From positions 1 to 9,034 of the forward strand of contig CAZZMS010000091.1 of NCBI GenBank assembly GCA_964655485.1: a stretch of DNA of 9,034 nt, given 5' to 3'. The notes under the pieces are model-generated. The model saw nothing but the letters and a program-made list of their open reading frames with translations, searched no databases and was not told where the DNA came from. Origin of the DNA: JANWYU01 sp964655485 (GTDB lineage Bacteria > Bdellovibrionota > Bdellovibrionia > Bdellovibrionales > Bdellovibrionaceae). Each line of letters opens with the position of its first letter. Position 1 is the first letter of the stretch. This document shows positions 4,995-9,034 of this stretch, in pieces. The position numbers were made by a program, and so were the translations under genes.

Positions 4995-7166
4995 ATGAAG
5001 CAGAAAAAAGTGTTTAAAATTCTACCTTTTCTTCTCCTGTCTCTAGGGCAACCCTCGTTGGCTCAAGTGCTGATTACCGATGATCCAGCTAGTGCCAACA
5101 CACCGCAAATTCAGTTGCCTGTTCTGCCTCCTCCGAGTCCGACTTCGAGTGGTAGTAACAATAATAGTAACAATTCGACAGGCTCCTCCAACTCTGGTCC
5201 TGTGCGTTCCAGTGGCAACACCATGAGCTCGGTGGCCAATTCGGCATTCCCGGGGCTCACTTGTCCACTTACAGAAAATCGTCCTTATCAAGATCTCGTG
5301 AAGGCGATCAACAACTTAGCTCGAGCTGTAGTGGTGACCAATGAGTGCCAAGACAATACGGACATTAAAAAACTTCAGGATACCCTTAATCGCATGGTGC
5401 AATCGGGAACTTATCTCGTCGGGCTCTGGCAGAATCCCGATACGATTATGGCAAGTAACAATAATCCAAACTTGGGGCAGTTTCAGTCAAGCTTGCAAGA
5501 TGTCTTGGTGGGAATGAATCAAGTAACAGCCATTTTACAAAGCAACAGCTTTTTCAATAGTAAATGCGGTCAGAACCTTACCACTGCAGGGGGCTTAGTG
5601 CTCGCTGTATCAGATTTGGTATCAGCTCTCGCTCCCTTTGCATTAATCGGGGCTGCGATGAACCCCAGTCTTAAAGTGGCCCTGCCTTACATCTTAGGAA
5701 TCACCGGTGTAGGGAGCGTTTCCAAAATCATTAAAACGATGCACGAGCAAAACACCTTAGATATGAATAAGCCCGAACACCGGCAGGCGGTTTTAGATAA
5801 TGTCTGTGAATATTCCAAGATTGCTATTCGGGTGCGTTTTTTACAGTTAGCCCAATCCGGGGCTCTCGATCAATTAGGTCAAGAGCTTGATAAATTACAA
5901 ACCCAAGCCTCTGAGCAGTTACAGTTGCAATTTGGTGCTCGTCCTTTTCAGATCTCCAAGATTCACGATACGTATCGCTCGCGATTGCAAGAGCTCAAAA
6001 AAAACTTTGTGCGTTATGCTCAGGAGCATAAAAGCTTTCAAGAGCAACTCAAGGATACCGACGACAGGCTCTATTGTGAGTTAACTTATCACCTACTTAA
6101 GGATACTGAAGCCGCTCAATATCCTCGGGGATTTATTCAAGAATACAAGCGCATGCTATCTATGCAGGTGCGTCCAACAGTATATCAAAGCACCTTGGTG
6201 CAATCGTTTGAGCGACAGTCTTCCTCTATTCTAGGTCAATCGCAATTTATTGATTCGGCCCAGTGTCAGCGAGAGGCTAAAAACTTACATCAGGTGCTTG
6301 CTAAAATGGTTGATAATGCTGAGGTAACAGTCAAAGCCCTAGAGGCTTCCTTGGATCAGGGATTGTTGGCTGATCCCGAGTATCGTCGTTTTTCTGCCCT
6401 GGAATCTTCTATGAAAAAAGAGATGGAGTTTTTGCGTAAAATTAAAAACTTACTTGCGCAAATGCAGTTGGATAATTCACTGATCGACAAGCTCGAACTT
6501 GATTCACGTATGAATGATGTAAAGTCAGCCCTTTTTGGCACCCCTAAAGGGATTGTTGTGTTGCGTGGAAAAAGTCCTGCCATGGCTTGGTTGGATTTTG
6601 CGTGGGCTCATCATGAACGCGCGAGAAATGATTTTTTAGCTGAGTTTCGTTTATTAGTGCGAGACGCTTACTTGGTCACTCAATCGGGGCGAGGGGATTT
6701 TGTTAGACGTGATGCTCAAGGGAACCCTATTCGTGACCGCTGGGGGCAGCCCATCCGTTACTCGCCGGCTGAGCAAGATAAAATCATCATGAATGATATT
6801 AAATCCAGTGAGGATTTAAGCCCGATCACTCCCAAGATTGCCCCCGTGGGTTCAGATAATCATCGTGTGCTTTGTCGTAGGCTAGAGAATATATGGATGT
6901 CTTGGGCCGCGGCAGTGGATCACTTAAAGGCCTCTCAATTTTTTTGTGGATTCATAGCTCAGTTTTTTGATCGTAACACTGAGAAATCAATAATTAATCG
7001 GTGTGAAGGTCAATACCGTTTAGATGGTTCAGTGATTCGCCACTCTGAGATCGAGCAGCGTTTATCGGAGCTACAGAAAAGTCGTCATGTACAGTTTGCA
7101 AGACGAGTGCGTGAAAAAATGACAGAGCTTGCTTGTCCTATGCCTGCGGTTGATGTCTTGAAGTAA
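4995..7166 (+). CDS. Large exported protein of unknown function
   Basis: Protein of 723 residues that I do not recognise. The N-terminus is a clear signal peptide: KQKK, the hydrophobic stretch ILPFLLLSL (9-17), and likely cleavage after SLA (Ala23). Next comes a Pro-, Ser- and Asn-rich linker (about 30-80). The body is mostly helical in composition, with coiled-coil-like stretches near 290-360 and 425-510 (many Gln, Leu, Lys, Glu). A hydrophobic, Gly/Ala-rich region at about 198-245 could be one or two membrane segments or a buried hairpin. There are ten cysteines, all after the signal peptide (90, 118, 191, 271, 361, 424, 627, 651, 670, 714), suggesting disulfides in the periplasm or outside the cell. 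Residues 573-589 hold a small tandem repeat (GNPIRD, then GQPIRY). No catalytic motif was seen. A lone gene between PAP2 and a convergent yejE, ending directly against the yejE stop. Confidence 0.85.
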   Translation: MKQKKVFKILPFLLLSLGQPSLAQVLITDDPASANTPQIQLPVLPPPSPTSSGSNNNSNNSTGSSNSGPVRSSGNTMSSVANSAFPGLTCPLTENRPYQDLVKAINNLARAVVVTNECQDNTDIKKLQDTLNRMVQSGTYLVGLWQNPDTIMASNNNPNLGQFQSSLQDVLVGMNQVTAILQSNSFFNSKCGQNLTTAGGLVLAVSDLVSALAPFALIGAAMNPSLKVALPYILGITGVGSVSKIIKTMHEQNTLDMNKPEHRQAVLDNVCEYSKIAIRVRFLQLAQSGALDQLGQELDKLQTQASEQLQLQFGARPFQISKIHDTYRSRLQELKKNFVRYAQEHKSFQEQLKDTDDRLYCELTYHLLKDTEAAQYPRGFIQEYKRMLSMQVRPTVYQSTLVQSFERQSSSILGQSQFIDSAQCQREAKNLHQVLAKMVDNAEVTVKALEASLDQGLLADPEYRRFSALESSMKKEMEFLRKIKNLLAQMQLDNSLIDKLELDSRMNDVKSALFGTPKGIVVLRGKSPAMAWLDFAWAHHERARNDFLAEFRLLVRDAYLVTQSGRGDFVRRDAQGNPIRDRWGQPIRYSPAEQDKIIMNDIKSSEDLSPITPKIAPVGSDNHRVLCRRLENIWMSWAAAVDHLKASQFFCGFIAQFFDRNTEKSIINRCEGQYRLDGSVIRHSEIEQRLSELQKSRHVQFARRVREKMTELACPMPAVDVLK

Positions 7167-8183
7167 TTAAGCCCGGGCATCGTAGGCGTCACGAATGGCA
7201 AGCCCGATATTAATTAGTGAGGTCATGGTGATAACAATCGCAATCGACGGAGCCCAAACTAGCCATTCGGCCGTAGTGATATACTTTTGCGCTTGAGAGA
7301 TGAGCTCACCCCAGCTGGGGGTGGGAGCTGGTAGCCCAAGGCCTAGGTAATCCAGCATGGTCAGGCCATAAATGTTACTTGCGATATTGAATGGCGAGAA
7401 TGTAATGAGCGGTGTGAGGGCATTTGGTAACACATGGGTGAGCATAATTCGTCCGTGACCCATACCCAGAGCACGGGCGGCTTCGACAAATTCACGTTTT
7501 CTCAGCTGTAAAAACTGCGCTCGCATATGGTGGAAAATACCGGTCCAATCAAATAGTACGGTGAAAATGATAAGCCAAAGAATATTCGGCGAAAAAATAG
7601 AAATCACAGTGATCAGTAAGAGGGTGGTAGGCATGGTTTCGATGATTTCCACTACCCGACTACCCAGAAGGTCCAAGCGTCCACCGAAGTAACCCACACT
7701 TGATCCGATCAGAGTGCCCACGATGTAACTCAAGAGCCAAACCCCTAAGGCATAGATCATGGTGTAGCGAAAGCCATACAACAAACGAGTCAAGACATCC
7801 CGTCCTCGGTCGTCGGTGCCAAGCCAATTTTCCTTCGAGGGGGGAGAGGGATAGTAATCCACATTTTTGTTACTTTCGTAGGGATCCCAACGAATCATCG
7901 GCCAGATCGCCCAGTCGTCGCTACTCAAACTCAGGCTGCGATAATCAGTAATCATATCCTCGGAGTTGCCAAATGTGCTAGGATGATATGTGCGGAATAC
8001 CGGAAAATAAAGCTGCCCTTGGTAACTAAGTAGAATAGGTTTGTTGTTGCACCAAATCTCTGCTGTGAAGGAGAAGAAAAAAAGAAAGGCGAGGATAAAA
8101 ATCGACACCATCGCCGGTTTATTTCTTTTAAACCGTCGCCAACGTTTTTTGGACAGGTCGTTTTTTAACCAACGCTCAATCAT
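7167..8183 (-). CDS. yejE: ABC peptide transporter inner-membrane permease, YejE type
   Basis: One of the two membrane channel subunits of an Opp/Dpp-family importer. In E. coli, YejABEF takes up peptides and microcin C. The 338-residue length matches E. coli YejE (341), and distinctive stretches agree: the N-terminal ARG-rich arm then a membrane segment (25-43), NKP (47-49) before a YejE-type periplasmic domain, SPPSKENWLGTDDRGRDVL (113-131), and GLGLPAPTPSWGEL (281-294). The EAA loop that docks on the ATPase is at about 234-254, EAARALGMGHGRI through HVLPN. The C-terminus RDAYD is typical. Its ATG overlaps the yejB stop as ATGA, so the two are co-translated in the usual B-then-E order. It is the last gene of the visible operon: the expected ATPase gene yejF does not follow, because the convergent exported-protein gene ends one base past the yejE stop. 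Confidence 0.92.
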   Translation of the reverse strand: MIERWLKNDLSKKRWRRFKRNKPAMVSIFILAFLFFFSFTAEIWCNNKPILLSYQGQLYFPVFRTYHPSTFGNSEDMITDYRSLSLSSDDWAIWPMIRWDPYESNKNVDYYPSPPSKENWLGTDDRGRDVLTRLLYGFRYTMIYALGVWLLSYIVGTLIGSSVGYFGGRLDLLGSRVVEIIETMPTTLLLITVISIFSPNILWLIIFTVLFDWTGIFHHMRAQFLQLRKREFVEAARALGMGHGRIMLTHVLPNALTPLITFSPFNIASNIYGLTMLDYLGLGLPAPTPSWGELISQAQKYITTAEWLVWAPSIAIVITMTSLINIGLAIRDAYDARA

Positions 8184-9034
8184 TTGAAGTCAATCCTCGG
8201 GTCGATGAGTACGTAAGCAATATCCGTGAGCAAACGTCCAAGCATTAAAGTAACTGAAGTGAAAAACAGTAATCCCATAATCACGTTGTAATCACGGGCG
8301 AGGATTGACTTATAGCCTAAGAGGCCAATGCCATCGAGCTGGAAAACCGTTTCAATAATTAAGGAACCACTGAGGAACACTTGTAGGAAAGAGCCAAGAT
8401 TCACAGCGATCGGGATAAGAGCATTTCTTAGCGCGTGTTTATATAATACGGCGTTCTCATCTAAGCCTTTGGCTCGAGCGGTGCGGATATAATCTTGCTT
8501 AATAACGTCTAGGAGAGAGTTGCGCATCAGCATAGTTAAGCCCGCAAAGCCACCGATTACATAACAAGTCAAAGGAAGAACAAAATGATGAATACGGTCA
8601 ACAATCTTGCCCCACAGGCTTAAAGATTCATAATCATCAGAATGTAAAAGACCAGTGGGAAACCAACTGAAATAAGACCCTCCGGCAAAAAACGTGATTA
8701 AGAAAATACCTAGGACCAGAGGTGGGATGGCATAAAGAAAATAAAGAACCAAGCCTGAGGTGATATCAAACGTGCTACCAGCTCGAACGGCCTTCGCAAT
8801 CCCGAGTGGGATACAGATAAGATACATGAGTATCAACGAAGCAATGCCAAATTGCAGAGAAACCGGAAATTTTGAAACAATGACGCTTAAGACAGGCTCT
8901 TCGTAAGTGAAGCTGTCACCAAAATCAAAACGAGCCAAATTTTTTAGCCAGATCCAGTAACGTTCGTGGATAGGCTTGTCAAAACCGTACTGCTTTTTTA
9001 AGGACTCAATGATTTCTTCATTGAGTCCCACGGT
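8180..9034 (-). CDS. yejB: ABC peptide transporter inner-membrane permease, YejB type (N-terminus cut by window edge)
   Basis: Partner permease of YejE; the two form the translocation pore for peptides delivered by a periplasmic binding protein. About 285 residues are visible and the frame stays open to the window edge, so roughly the first 80 residues, including the first membrane helix, lie outside (E. coli YejB has 364). Any GTG near 9031 is internal, not the start. Strong YejB landmarks are YGFDKPIHERY, ARFDFGDS, FFAGGSYFSWFP, IGGFAGLTMLMRNSLLD, the EAA-loop region TARAKGLDENAVLYKHALRNA, and the C-terminal LIDPRIDF. The stop overlaps the start of yejE by four bases (ATGA). A yejA-like binding protein gene would be expected further right. 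Confidence 0.92.
   Translation of the reverse strand, partial: TVGLNEEIIESLKKQYGFDKPIHERYWIWLKNLARFDFGDSFTYEEPVLSVIVSKFPVSLQFGIASLILMYLICIPLGIAKAVRAGSTFDITSGLVLYFLYAIPPLVLGIFLITFFAGGSYFSWFPTGLLHSDDYESLSLWGKIVDRIHHFVLPLTCYVIGGFAGLTMLMRNSLLDVIKQDYIRTARAKGLDENAVLYKHALRNALIPIAVNLGSFLQVFLSGSLIIETVFQLDGIGLLGYKSILARDYNVIMGLLFFTSVTLMLGRLLTDIAYVLIDPRIDFK

Noticed and set aside
1..9034. Mobile element, defence system, CRISPR array or RNA gene
   Set aside because: Every long frame on both strands is explained by housekeeping, envelope or transport genes, and no repeat array, terminal inverted repeat or tRNA-like fold was seen.

Overview
This 9 kb window looks like chromosomal DNA from a Gram-negative bacterium. 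Housekeeping genes (ribosomal protein L19, RNase HII, a SPOUT RNA methyltransferase) sit beside envelope and transport genes (a PafA-like exported phosphatase, a PAP2 membrane phosphatase, YejBE-type peptide transporter permeases). A SPOUT methyltransferase of the TM1570 type next to rplS, plus a large exported protein of unknown family, recalls Bdellovibrionota or old 'deltaproteobacterial' genomes. That placement is inference and was not tested. I see no transposase, integrase, phage gene, CRISPR array, tRNA or rRNA.

Layout, left to right. Positions 50-1627 (+) encode an exported alkaline-phosphatase-superfamily enzyme with the PafA set of metal ligands and the Lys/Arg pair. Reading leftward from about 3756 to 1693 (-) is a three-gene translation/RNA block: RNA methyltransferase, rplS, then rnhB, with rplS and rnhB overlapping by one base. 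The first gene of this block is usually preceded by trmD, but here it follows a 274-nt divergent intergenic region with candidate promoters on both strands and a long inverted repeat. Positions 4031-4753 (+) encode a PAP2 phosphatase with all three active-site motifs. Positions 4995-7166 (+) encode a 723-residue exported, cysteine-containing, mostly helical protein that I do not recognise. The right end (7167-9034, -) holds yejE and a 5'-truncated yejB, overlapping by ATGA. The yejE stop abuts the stop of the 723-residue protein with no base between.

The genes do not form one obvious system. The left phosphatase and the PAP2 enzyme could both release phosphate, one from soluble phosphomonoesters and one from lipid phosphates or pyrophosphates, but they are separate transcription units. 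YejB and YejE form the membrane channel of a peptide importer; its ATPase does not follow yejE as it does in E. coli. The most unusual items are the roughly 115-residue low-complexity insertion inside RNase HII next to its catalytic core, the unrecognised 723-residue exported protein, the methyltransferase gene without trmD, and the zero-gap convergent junction at 7166/7167.
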